From Eukaryota sp. TZLM1-RC (Eukaryota; Metamonada: BaSk clade): 64,000 bases of DNA. Shown piece by piece: positions 21,345 through 31,544 of the stretch. The DNA lies in assembly GCA_040285825.1 (NCBI GenBank), contig JAUPSS010000008.1:372001-436000 (forward strand). Reading direction: 5' to 3'. Numbering within the stretch: the stretch's first letter is position 1; every line of letters begins with the position of its first letter. Under the pieces are notes generated by a model. The model was not told the DNA's origin. It did no database searches and saw nothing but the letters and a program-made list of their open reading frames with translations. A program made the position numbers and the translations under genes.

Positions 21345-21505
21345 ATTATTAAGCTGTACATTAAATATAACATTTTATTGGTTTATGAATCTTTCTCAAA
21401 AGATTGGTTACTTTAATAAATGATCTTAAATAAATGAGTTAATAATTCTAGTAATTCTAGGACCAAATAATTAGGAGAGTCTACACTGAATTAGATAAAG
21501 ACTAA

Positions 21506-22822
21506 CTACTTGGTTTTTGACACAGTCACTTCCCCTGCACAGAGGAAAAAAAGGTAATATTCGTCTTCCTTAAGTTCGGCTATTGGTGAACTTGTATCAA
21601 GATTACATGAAGTACTGTATAGTCTAACCACATTGGTTATTCGGTCAATCCAAAGGTATAGGATTATTGGACGTTGGCGAAAAGAAGAGTGTTCACCAGT
21701 CAAATTGAACAGTGCTCCTGCTGAATCAATTGAGTAATCACCATCAATATTGATTGAATCAAAATAAATCTGTCTTCTTGGTGCTATTCCCATTCTGATA
21801 TAACCATTGCTAGCAACAATTCTCAGCTTTTGTGTGAAAATAATTCCCGGAAGTACAGGAAATTCCCCGATACCTAGACCATATGTTTTGCCTGTTGAAA
21901 CTAATTTAGCAGAAGTAGTGGTAATATTGTTGGTTTTTGAGGTGGTAGAAAACTTAAATACTGTGGAAAATACATGATCTTCAAGATTTTGATTTAGGAA
22001 CTTTACGATCGGAATATGGGGACCACATTTAATTAATTCAAAACCACATCTCTGGAAAAAATCAAGAAGAATAGTGGATTGTTTCGATTGTTTCTGTTGG
22101 GGTTTAATGTCAACCTTTTTATCAAGAATTGGCTCAATTTTGTTGATTAACATTTTCAAAAAGGAAACAAAATCTTCAAAATTAAGTTGACTAGCAATTG
22201 TGAAAAGATCTGCGCAATTATCAAAAGTAATATCTACGGAATTACCAGAAAACAGAGAGAAAAAGGTCTTGAAATTATCCTCTTGTACCTCAAATAATTG
22301 GGAAAAATCAATAACTTCTAGATCAAAATCAAAATCAAGAATTTTTTCCGGTAAATTGGATAAAAAAATCTCCAAAAGCTGAAAATTCGAATAAATGGTG
22401 GTTGTTTTATATATCAAGACAACAGTAGCATTAGAATTGATTCTGAAGAGAGAAGAGGATAATGGATTATCAAACACTATTATTTCACAAGAACTTGAAA
22501 ACAAATGTTCAGATGCACGTATAAAAGAAGAGAGTCTGCTATAGCCGATAGTTTCAGCTACAAGTAAGTAGTCGGCCGCTTCATTGGCATGAATGGTGAG
22601 AGGAGAGCCATAAATAGAGAGAATGACCTTCTCTAACTTGTCCGAGTCGATGTCAATCAAATTAAAATACTGATGTTCAGCACTGGTTAATCCTGATGTA
22701 GTCTTTACATGCGCATCTTGAAGATGTATAGTAGCAAAGAGTGTCTGCAGTGGTAGTGAAGAAACAGAGGGAAAAGCATAAGAGAGACATTGAAACAGTA
22801 TGTTGTGGGTTATTTGAAACAT
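21506..22822 (-). CDS. BTB/POZ-like protein with a SPRY/B30.2-like C-terminal region
   Basis: A 438-residue intact frame. Around residues 45-105 a segment DKLEKVILSIYGSPLTIHAN..AADYLLVAETIGY matches the second half of a BTB fold (acidic strand, then helices with a leaf-like ADYL motif). A similar pattern recurs near 185-230 (FSGNSVDITFDNCADLFTIA). The C-terminal 150 residues are beta-rich (KLRIVASNGYIRMGIAP, then LYLWIDRITNVVRLYS) and resemble SPRY-type sandwich domains of divergent protist BTB proteins. The role is unknown; such proteins often act as adaptors for Cullin-3 ligases. Fanzor copy 2 begins only about 40 bp upstream of the start codon. Confidence 0.6.
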   Translation of the reverse strand: MFQITHNILFQCLSYAFPSVSSLPLQTLFATIHLQDAHVKTTSGLTSAEHQYFNLIDIDSDKLEKVILSIYGSPLTIHANEAADYLLVAETIGYSRLSSFIRASEHLFSSSCEIIVFDNPLSSSLFRINSNATVVLIYKTTTIYSNFQLLEIFLSNLPEKILDFDFDLEVIDFSQLFEVQEDNFKTFFSLFSGNSVDITFDNCADLFTIASQLNFEDFVSFLKMLINKIEPILDKKVDIKPQQKQSKQSTILLDFFQRCGFELIKCGPHIPIVKFLNQNLEDHVFSTVFKFSTTSKTNNITTTSAKLVSTGKTYGLGIGEFPVLPGIIFTQKLRIVASNGYIRMGIAPRRQIYFDSINIDGDYSIDSAGALFNLTGEHSSFRQRPIILYLWIDRITNVVRLYSTSCNLDTSSPIAELKEDEYYLFFLCAGEVTVSKTK

Positions 22823-23017
22823 AAAAAATTAGGAAGAACTATTACAAAGGATACCTAGTTTATGAACCTAGTTTATGAAGTGAGGGGAAATTGTGGGAAT
22901 AGTGAAAACCTCCCAAAACCAAGTTGAGGGTTAAAAACCTCCCAGAACAGGCAACCAGAAGTCGAACATGGGGTGACAAGTGTAAAATTTGATAGATGAG
23001 CTCTTTATTCTCACTAC

Positions 23018-24977
23018 ATGACAGACACCCACTCTGTGTAACGTGTATTCACTCGGTCTTGTGCACTTAACTCGCTGCTGGCCCCTGCAGTGGTGCAACA
23101 AATTCGGACTGACCTTCCTTTGGTCACCGAGATTTGTCATGAAGCTTCTTTATTGCTTCAATCTTTTTTTTAAATTTTCCGTTGGCATGTAGAGCTTTAA
23201 TGGAACAGGATGTAAGTTATCTGTTTATGACCGTCATCACCACTGGTTGTTTTCCAAAGCCATCCACCTCTGAAGGCCAACGCAATTACTCCATATCTTT
23301 TACAGAGGATTTCTTCCTGAATGCCCACAAGACAGGGCTCTTGTTTCTTCATGGGAAAATTCTTTAGTGCCTTATAAAAATTCATTCAATCTTTATCTCA
23401 ATGCTTGGCTGCAGTCTCAGAAATTTAACTTTTTCAATAGAAAAGGGCTTTCTCCTTACCTTGCTTGTCGGGCTCGTCAATTGGCGTCTAACGTGAAGAC
23501 AAGTTTACCTAAAATTTGTCAATCTTGGACAAAAAACTTTATTCGTGCTCATTGTAGAGCTTTAGATAAAACGAATGTCTGTGCCAATAATCTTCTCTCT
23601 CTTTTACCAGATAAACCCTTAGCCCAACCCGAAGAAGTAGTTGTTGATTTTCTTCTCGAACACTACATCAATTTCAATCTGAATAATTCAAGAGAAAGAT
23701 TCTTTTTATTAAATGCATGTAAGTTTATCTTGAATCTCCTTCAAAGATTTCCTGCCACTGTTTCTCTACTGTACTGTCTTCACGTGATAAAATCACCTTT
23801 TCATCAAAGGAAATTGGTGAGCTTTTTCTCTTTAATCTTAAAATTTCATACTTACTCACTTTCTTTTCTCATATGCATTGCTGGAAGAAATTTAGAATGA
23901 TACCTTTAGCCTCTCATAAAGGTTCTAAATTTATTGAGGTTCCTTCACATGTTTTCCACTATGTGAAAAAACTTCCACTTATTGAAGGATCATCTTCCAA
24001 AACAAAGTTTATCAAAAATACATGTCTACAACGAATATTCAAACAATGCCCATACCAAAAATATAATATCAACAGAAAAAGTTTGAAAAATAGATTTAAA
24101 GAAATTTTATTGAAAACTAATGGTAATGAACTGCTTTTGACCTTTGAAGGTAAAAATAATGACTCAAAAAGCACAGATGAGCTGGATGAACCACCGAAAA
24201 AGAAACGAAGATTGAAGAAAGTAATGAAAAGTGACCCCGATGCTAACAAAACCAGAGAAGCACGGTTGAAGGGCACTAAAAAATGCCCCGTCGAAGACAC
24301 AGACATTCAGTCAAAATTTTACCTGAAAGGCCCCTTATTGGCGTTTATCTGGGCCGATCTAGATTATGTGGTTACTTCTTAAATGATAATCAATGTGGAG
24401 TTATCCCTTGTCCAACTGGCAGAAGATACATGACAAAACCTTCACCCACTAAACACTCTCCCAACCAATATTCCGTTCAAAATTTCAACCAATATTTGAA
24501 CCATTGGAATTTGGTCAGGAAGAAAATGTAATTCGGAAAGTAATCGCCAGAAATGGAAAATAATTAAATTTGGTAACCGCAGACGAAAAGAGAGACAGTT
24601 CAGAGAAAGAGAGTCTCAACAAATTTCAAAGGCTGGCTGGGCATCCTGAAAAACTTTATCTTGCTGTGGGTTCCGCTAATTTCCCTTCTCATTGCCGAAA
24701 AGTCAATCGATATGGATCAGCAAGGTCTTTCAGAAAATGGTTGTGTTATCAAAAGGACGTGAAGCACTTGTCAACCAGTGAATTTAATACAAGCAAAATG
24801 TCAAGTTGTTGCATGGCCGAGAATATTCAAGCAGGGTCATGGCAGATGCGTATTTGTACTGAGTGTCAAATAGTATATGACAGAGATATTTCCGCTGCAA
24901 AAAATATTCAAATTAAGAAGAAAGCGGAATCGTGGCCGGAAAGATACATTTGCCCAGATGCTCTGTTGAGAAGATGA
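23018..24977 (+). pseudogene. Fanzor (TnpB-like) protein, copy F2, frameshifted
   Basis: Homologue of F1, about 650 codons. From the ATG at 23018 an early TAA follows MTDTHSV. The longest open parts are 23367-23900, 23873-24382, 24283-24531 and 24570-24977. A 5-bp duplication (TACTG) near 23770 breaks the middle; F1 lacks it. RuvC-I reads IGVYLGRSRLCG, with Tyr at 24346-24348 in place of the catalytic Asp. The last 136 codons are intact and give the clearest Fanzor signature: YLAVGSANF, SEFNTSK (RuvC-II Glu), a four-Cys ribbon (SSCC, CTEC) and VYDRDISAAKNI (RuvC-III Asp). A basic PPKKKRRLKK cluster near 24195-24225 is a likely nuclear localisation signal. Confidence 0.88.
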
Positions 24978-25199
24978 ATGGGGAACCTGAGCATACAGAA
25001 ACAAAAACTTTTGAGACCGATCTACAAATGCCCTAGTAGCATTTGGTAGATACATCAAGTCGCAAGGCTTTGTTCTGTGAAAGCAGTAGGTGTATTTAAG
25101 TGAGGTAGCCCATTGATGAAGATCATGATTGTCTTTGTCAAATGATGCTACATGTCTCTTACAGCCTGTGAGTAGACACTGAGGGAGTTGAAAACAGGA

Positions 25200-25238
25200 G
25201 TGAATTTCACAGGGGAATGCATGATAAGTGAAATTCAC
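25200..25238 (+). repeat. terminal hairpin of the Fanzor element, copy 2
   Basis: GTGAATTTCAC at 25200-25210 and GTGAAATTCAC at 25228-25238, with the same 17-nt loop as in copy 1 (AGGGGAATGCATGATAA). Conservation of stem and loop in two copies whose flanking 3' sequences differ by insertions and deletions suggests that this end is functional. Confidence 0.75.
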
Positions 25239-25273
25239 AGCAGGAAGAACTAAGGAAAATAAATCACCTGAAT

Positions 25274-25409
25274 TGTTGTACTGTGGACAATTAGCCTAGT
25301 ACATTTATATTTATATAACATAGTTCACTAGTGATGGCCTTTATAAGGGTCGGTGAAATTCTAATAAATTATTCCTTATTCTTTGTTATCATATATGGAT
25401 AAAGCATCA
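25274..25409 (+). repeat. 5' LTR (136 bp)
   Basis: Starts TG, ends CA, and is matched by 31041-31176. It contains a TATATTTATATAA promoter-like box and two possible polyadenylation signals (AATAAATT; GGATAAAG). Confidence 0.92.
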
Positions 25410-25611
25410 TTAATTAATGGCCTGAAAAGCCACAATGATAACCCTCCTGCCTCTCTTAGGAAGAGTAATGTTCTTTGAAGGAGAACAATCCACCACCACC
25501 CACGGTGAGTAAACCTCCCTTGACGGAGAGTAGCCCTTCCTTCGGGGAGAGAGCGTCCCCTCAAAATGAGAGTAACCATGGGACCTTTTCCCCGGGTACG
25601 ACCCCAATAAC

Positions 25612-28147
25612 ATGCTTCCTAATGGAGCAAAGCTCGTACCGGGTAAAGGAACTAACACTGAGCTTTTCGTAAAGCCAGTTGATGGGGAAGGCACGGATTC
25701 CTCGAATCCAAACCCTCCTCCTTCTGATACTGGTAAACCTAAAGAAGAAGATCAGCCAGTTACTACAGTTACATCTCAGCAGGGCAAGGACGACCCTAAC
25801 GACGGTGACGGTGACGGGAATGGTGATGAACCACCCAGACGCCCATCCTCCTCTGCAGATTGGACAGATACGGAATACCGCACCTCTCAAGAGTGGTACC
25901 GTAAACAATTAAGAGAGAAGGTAACCCTTGTCGTTCAGGAGTTCCCCCTAAATATTCGAGCCAATCCACCCGATGATATTAGGGATTGGAGTGATGACGA
26001 ATTCGTCAAGGCCATTCAGACAGAGGCACATATTCTCTCGGAAGTCCAGTTACGTAGGTGACAGGGACGAATTTCTAAAGAAAAGATGGCCCTTCCTCTT
26101 TGGTAGCTCGCGTGGTTATACCATGGGCGATGTAGTTCACCAAGAACAAGATCAAAGCCCGGATATGTTGACTAGGTTAGATCAATGTTCTGAAAGTGCA
26201 GTCCAATTTGTAGCAGAAGATCCTGAGAATTGTTACTTCGACAACCCACGTTCGAAATACCAGGCTGCTACTCCAAAACCACAGTGTTGGCACAGAGATG
26301 CCATTCCTGATCAACGGATCCGTGCTAGGAATCATTATTCCGGAGGCAACGAGTTGGAAAATGATCGGATGTTTTGGATTGCCAAAATGTACCCTCATCA
26401 CCATGCAGGCCGTATGATGAGAGGAACAGTAAGACACTTCCTTGTTGAAAACATTCATCCAAGTGATAGAATTACAGATGTGTTAATGCTATTAGGTAGT
26501 ATGTTTGTTGCTGATCGCGGAGATACAATTCAATTTCACCGCAAGGAAACCTTTGTGAGAACAAAGGGAACCAAGATCATCGAATTAATTGAACAACGAG
26601 TAGGACCTAATAAGATAAAACTGGTTTATCCAGATCCTTGGATAGTTAAGCTCAAAGCTTGGGTTGACAGCTACCCAGATCAGAGAGTTTTTGAAAACAT
26701 CCTGGTCAAAAGTAGTTGCCTCCCTCAATAACATCATGTGGATGGAGTCCCTCAAGGTTCTAAAGATGCTCCAGATTGGGCCACTTTTAAACCTGATACT
26801 CAGAAGTTGCCTGAGCAGGATGATCCACCCAAACATCGTCAAATCCTAGACTTGAGCGAGATGTTACCATCTGAAGAAGCAAATCAATTGTTATTCTCGA
26901 CTCCTTCAGTAGCACCGTATCTAGGAAGAAGACGATCATCTGCACAAGCTTCTGGACAGAGTACTCCTGTCCCCCCCCCCACTATTCCCTTGGTAGCTAG
27001 TAGTCCTTCAACTAACATACCAAGAGATCCTTTAGTTCTTTCCTCTGGTGTATACAACAAACCATTCACTGATGAAGAAAAGCTCATCAAGAAAATAGAA
27101 GAAAGGAAAAGACAACTAAAGAAACTGGATGATGGTTTTGATTCCAAGAAAATTTTCGATTTTGTGGTAAATTTTGCGAATTGGGCTAAAACCAAAAGGG
27201 ACCGAGATGGACCTATTAGACCTTTTCAGCCGATCACCAAATATGGGGAGCCAATCCACGAATTTGATTTCGTACGTTCGATGTTTTATGAAGTCGACCC
27301 CCTATATTTGAGCGAAATGATCGAGGGCACAGTTATGGACCAATGGAAAACTCGTCTTGGAGGTCGCAAAGAACCTTTAGATAGGAATGCAACCGACCAC
27401 GAGATTTGGGAATTTTTGCTATTTAGCACCCAATACAGAACAATTTCTGAAGTTCATGCTGCTATATCAGCCACAAAACCACCCGAGATTAGTCGCAAAT
27501 CTGCGGAGGTAATTTGGAACACTTTCATCCAACAATTTGTTTATATCATAAGACGGTCAACCGCTATGCCGGGAACCGATGGGCAGCCCTCAATTGTTTA
27601 CCCTGCTAGATTTATTCTACAGGAGATCAATAAGAAGACTAACAACCAACTTGTCATTACCTACGCAATTTGGATTGACGAATTTCCGCCAGGAAAGAAA
27701 AATGTTAGGAAACTTAGTGTTGCGATATACGATTTAGGGCAAGCCTTTACCCAAAAGATGACAGAATACCAAAATTTGGAACTGTCCAATGTTAAAATAT
27801 TATTTGGGAATAAACCTTCGTTTAGAGGACCTAGCCAGTCAAGAGGTCTCTCCAGAGGTCATCCTAGAGAATTTAGAGGTGGCGGTAGAGGTAAACATCA
27901 TCCCAAGCAAACCCCATCTGGGCAATGGTGCGGCATCTGTAATACAGATAAACATGCTGCAGAAAAATGCTTCTCCGTCGTTGGCAGACCCGGAAGTAAG
28001 AAACGAAGAGGAGGAGACGGTAGTAAACGTGGTAACGTAGTTAATAAATCCGATGAATATTCATCTTTTAATCTTACTAATAATTCCTGCAATTCCATTA
28101 ATAAGATGAGCAAAATTGACTCGAATTATAAACACCTAAATCCTTGA
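25612..28147 (+). pseudogene. gag of the LTR element, with zinc knuckle
   Basis: Three open pieces make up gag: 25612-26061 (acidic, Pro- and Asp-rich N-terminus), 25973-26731 (different frame), and 26738-28147 (continues after a single TAA). The last piece holds a capsid-like helical region (DHEIWEFLLFSTQYRTIS) and near 27925-27975 a CCHC knuckle, CGICNTDKHAAEKC, between Arg/Gly-rich stretches. Gag is separated from pol only by a single in-frame TGA at 28145-28147. The frameshift near 26040 and the stop at 26729-26731 would prevent normal expression. Confidence 0.8.
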
Positions 28148-30382
28148 AAAAGATTTAGAGATTCATCCAATCCTGTGGGTTCTATCCACAGTGTTAGACT
28201 ATCCAGGGTGACAGGAGACCAAGTAAGTTCTAACGGGGAACTCTGGTTGACCTGCTCAATAAATAACGTGGAAGTACAAGGCGAAATCGATAATGGAGCT
28301 GCATTCTCAGCATTATCGATGGATCTAGCCTTAAAATGTCGAATGACAAATGACGAGAATAAAACCGTCGAATACCTATCGGCAAATGGTATTCCCTCCA
28401 CGACCCTAGGAAGTGCGAATGGTGTTCTTGCTCTCAATGTGGGTAGCTTGGCCACTCATGTGTATTTAAGGATCGAATTCCAGATCATACCTGGTACCAA
28501 TAATTTTTTGATTGGAAGAGACCTTTTACAAACCTTGGGGCTGCGCACGGAGCACGGTATTAATATTAGTTTAGACCGCGAACATCGCACCATCTTGAAT
28601 GCAGAATGTGAGTTTGATGACAGAATCTGTCAACCTGTTAATTGTATTGATTTAATAGAGAATAAAACTATATTAGGTAATAGTATTGGGCACTCCACAT
28701 TCAAACATTATTTAGATGAGTTGGGCTGTAGAATATGCCTGGATGACATTAGGGACGAGGAACGCCTAGTCTTGCTACTAGAAGAATACAGAGATGTGTT
28801 CAGTGGGCTATCTCACCCGGATGGAATTGATTCTCAGCCGATGACCATTCCATTTTATGACGAAAGTAAGGTCGTCAAAAAGAAACCTCGAAGATTAAAC
28901 CCAGAAAAACAACGGGTAGCCGAGGACATTTTTAACGAATTGATCCGTAATGGATTTGCTGTGTCCGCAAAGTCTCAATTCAGTAGTCCCATCTGTCTTG
29001 TGATTTACCCTGATCACAGGAAACCACGATTAACTGGCGATTTTAGTGGTATTGGTGGAGTAAATGATTTAACTAAACCTGTAAAGGCAAATTTGCCCAG
29101 GATTAGCGACATTTTAGAGTTTCTAAGTAAAGCTAATTATATAGCAACTCTAGATTTACCTAAGGCATTTTGGAAGCTCAAAATTGCAGAAGAGGATATT
29201 GATAAAACTACCGTATCAATTCCCGGGATGTCGATCAGTTTTAAAAGGGCTTGTTTTGGTTTGAAGAACGTTCCTGCAGTCTTCCAAAACATGATGATGG
29301 AAATATTTGATTCTGAGGGCGTATTTATTTATATCGATGATATAATAATAGTAGCTTCGACCCTGGATGAATTTCTATCTAGAGTAGGTACGGTCCTAGA
29401 ACGCGCCAAACGTTTTAGAGTTAACCTTGGCCTACCCAAGTGTAGCTTTACCACTTGCAAACATGAAATAAAAATTCTAGGTAGTATTTTTGTAAACAAA
29501 ACCCGTCATATAGATGAATCTAGGATTGAGGGACTGATCAACATACCCAAACCCAGGACATTACCTGAAGTTAGGAGTTTTATAGGATCGATCAATTATA
29601 TACGTGACTGGTTGCCAAATTTGTCTGACTTGATAGAACCAATCAACAAATTAACCAGAAACAAACCGTCAAAAATCAAGTGGACTCCTGATCATGACGA
29701 GGCTTTTGGTAAGATTATAAATCTTATCAAAGCAAATATCCCTCTTGAATTGCCCTCAGAAGACAAGCATATTTTAATAAGTGCTGACGCGTCCGATGTG
29801 GCTGTAGGTGGAGTAATATGGCAAGAAGCTAACCCACCTAAAGATCCTACGACACCGCTAATTAAGAGAAAGGTTGTACCTATTGTCTTCTTTAGCAGAT
29901 TATTATCAACTTCACAAAAGAATTGGTCTGTACTTCAGAAAGAGTTGCATGCAATTTTACTAATTCTCACTGACAGTAGTTTAGAAAATTAAATATTTTC
30001 GAGGAAATTAACTATTTCCACTGATCATAGAAATTTAGCATACCTCATATCAGCTCCTGAAAAGAACAGAATTGTGAAGAGGTGGCTACCAATATTGTCA
30101 GAATTCAATTTTGATGTAGTCCACACTGCAGGCGAGGAGAATTATTGGGCAGACATGTTGTCTAGATTGGTTGACACCAAACCCAAAACTGCTCGAGTCC
30201 AACAAGTGAGAAACTTGACACCTCACAGAGTTGAAGAACAAATACCCTATTTAAATTTATTAACTAGAGTTAATTTGTTAAGGGATGATATTACTCAACC
30301 GTCCACAATTGAGCTACCCACGATCAATAGCTTATCTGCACTGAACGAAGCAGTTGAGGATACTAAATTTGATTTATCTTAG
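28148..30382 (+). pseudogene. pol of the LTR element: protease, reverse transcriptase, RNase H
   Basis: In frame with gag after the TGA at 28145. The protease segment is near 28280-28520: EIDNGAAFSAL (Asn where Ser or Thr usually follows the catalytic Asp), then LIGRDLLQTLG. RT follows with LTGDFSG, ATLDLPKAFWKLKI, FGLKNVPAVFQNMM and the catalytic VFIYIDDIIIVA near 29330. RNase H is near 29775-30165: LISADASDVAVGGVIW, QKELHAI, STDHRNLAYL and a terminal NYWADMLSRL. A TAA at 29990-29992 interrupts RNase H. After the RNase H end, the frame stops at 30382 before any integrase zinc finger. Confidence 0.88.
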
Positions 30383-30384
30383 TA

Positions 30385-31040
30385 ATATGTTTGAATCAAT
30401 AAAATCAGCTAATGTTAATATTCCCTTTGTTAAAGATCTTGAAGCAAAACTTGAAAGGATTTCAAAGAAGAGAGAAGAGGCAGAGCTTAGGCAAGCTCAA
30501 CAACTGCCTGAAGTTAACAAACATAGGAACCCTTTTAATAAAGGTGACTTAGTTTTGCGATTAAAGACTAATGGTAAACTCCATGGTTGCTTCGCTGACC
30601 CTTTTCTCGTTGAAGAAGTTAAATCCAATAAAAGTTTATTACTCAAGAATCTTGTCACTGGTTCGATGTCTACGGCATGTATAAATCATTGTAAACTATA
30701 CCTTTCAGACTTCCCTAAAGAAGATCTTGATTGGCATAAGAATATTGCTGCTGGCGATATGGAAGAATCTGTAATCGTTAAAATTATAGATCACTTTGAT
30801 TACGTAGATTCGAACAATAATAAAGTTCCTTATTGTACCGCAGTTTGGTATGGCGGCGAGACTTCGTCTGTCCCAGTTGCTGACGTTAAAAGCACTGAGG
30901 CATATCAAACATATTTGCGCTCTATTAGTCCTCACACTACCAGGAAACGGAAGGTATCTTCTAATTCCAAATCTAAGACTAATTCCCCTGCAGTGAGTAC
31001 TCGTAGCTCTCGTTCGAGATCTAAGAGAGATAAAAGGTAG
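30385..31040 (+). pseudogene. integrase C-terminal remnant with a possible chromo-like tail
   Basis: The frame ending at TAG 31038-31040 begins with a region that normally follows the DDE core (SIKSANVNIPFVKDL, then a basic coiled segment) and continues with a small beta domain NPFNKGDLVLRLKTNGKL typical of the integrase C-terminus. The last 80 residues include VIVKIIDHFDYVDSN..VPYCTAVWYGG, which resembles a chromodomain (as in chromoviruses), and then a Ser/Arg/Lys-rich tail. The catalytic core is absent; a deletion between RNase H and this piece explains the arrangement. Confidence 0.7.
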
Positions 31041-31176
31041 TGTTGTACTGTGGACAATTAGTCTAGTACATTTATATTTATATAACATAGTTCACTAGTG
31101 ATGGCCTTCATAAGGGCCGGTGAAATTCTAATAAATTATTCCTTATTCTTTGTTATCATATATGGATAAAGCATCA
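31041..31176 (+). repeat. 3' LTR (136 bp)
   Basis: Differs from the 5' LTR at three positions (C/T near base 22 and two in the CTTYATAAGGGYCGG segment). It is preceded by a purine-rich AGAGAGATAAAAGG tract that could be the polypurine primer. Confidence 0.92.
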
Positions 31177-31431
31177 GAATGAACAAAAAATAACCGAAAC
31201 AAAAACAATGCAAAATGGGTTCTTGGGTGGTTACTCTGTCAAAACAGTTAATGTGGAATATACTGGAGTAGAGATACCAATAGAACAATTAATATTTACA
31301 ACAATACTTATTCCCATATTCAAGGCACAAATGAGAACATCAATGATCGTCAACAATTGCCGAATGATAAGTGTCTACAATAGTTTTATACTTTGAAAAT
31401 AAAATTTTATCAGGTAAAATCAGTTTTTTAG

Positions 31432-31515
31432 AGACGACCGAAACATACAACTAAATATACAAAACTGTCTAAACACACAAAACTCAAACAAGACAATTCT
31501 TCTAAAGATCACAAT
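31432..31515. repeat. dispersed repeat module, copy 1
   Basis: About 85 bp (GACGACCGAAACATACAACT onward to AAGATCACAATG) recurs at 48868-48957 with a few changes. In both places it lies beside a broken end of a family 1 retrotransposon relic. It may be part of an otherwise undescribed repeat; no coding potential is seen. Confidence 0.6.
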
Positions 31516-31544
31516 GTAAATCCACAAGTTACAAATTACATTTG

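Larger units (their letters stand above)
22864..25248 (+). mobile_element. Fanzor transposable element, copy 2
   Basis: Nearly identical over most of its length to copy 1 (13761-16930), without the hAT insertion. It begins with ACCTAGTTTATG (repeated once just upstream, near 22850) and ends with the hairpin at 25200-25238. The coding part runs 23018-24977, and the 3' non-coding part of about 270 bp is longer than in copy 1. The Ty3/gypsy element begins 26 bp further right. No serine or tyrosine recombinase is encoded, so any movement would need another transposase. Confidence 0.8.
25274..31176 (+). mobile_element. Ty3/gypsy-type LTR retrotransposon, lacking the integrase core
   Basis: The ends are 136-bp direct repeats that begin TGTTGTACTG and end GCATCA, differing at three of 136 positions (all transitions), and flanked by the 4-bp duplication GAAT (25270-25273 and 31177-31180). 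Inside are gag with a zinc knuckle, an aspartic protease, RT, RNase H and the C-terminal end of integrase, in Ty3/gypsy order. The integrase HHCC finger and DDE core are missing between about 30350 and 30385. Frameshifts near 26040 and stops at 26729 and 29990 add to the damage. High LTR similarity means it inserted fairly recently. Confidence 0.92.

Noticed and set aside
22931-25238. Minus-strand ORFs opposite the Fanzor element (for example 23959-24306 and 24837-25238)
   Set aside because: They are shadows of the plus-strand Fanzor coding sequence or of its non-coding 3' region.
30705-31088. 127-codon minus-strand ORF over the 3' end of the LTR element
   Set aside because: Antisense shadow of the integrase C-terminal frame that crosses into the LTR.
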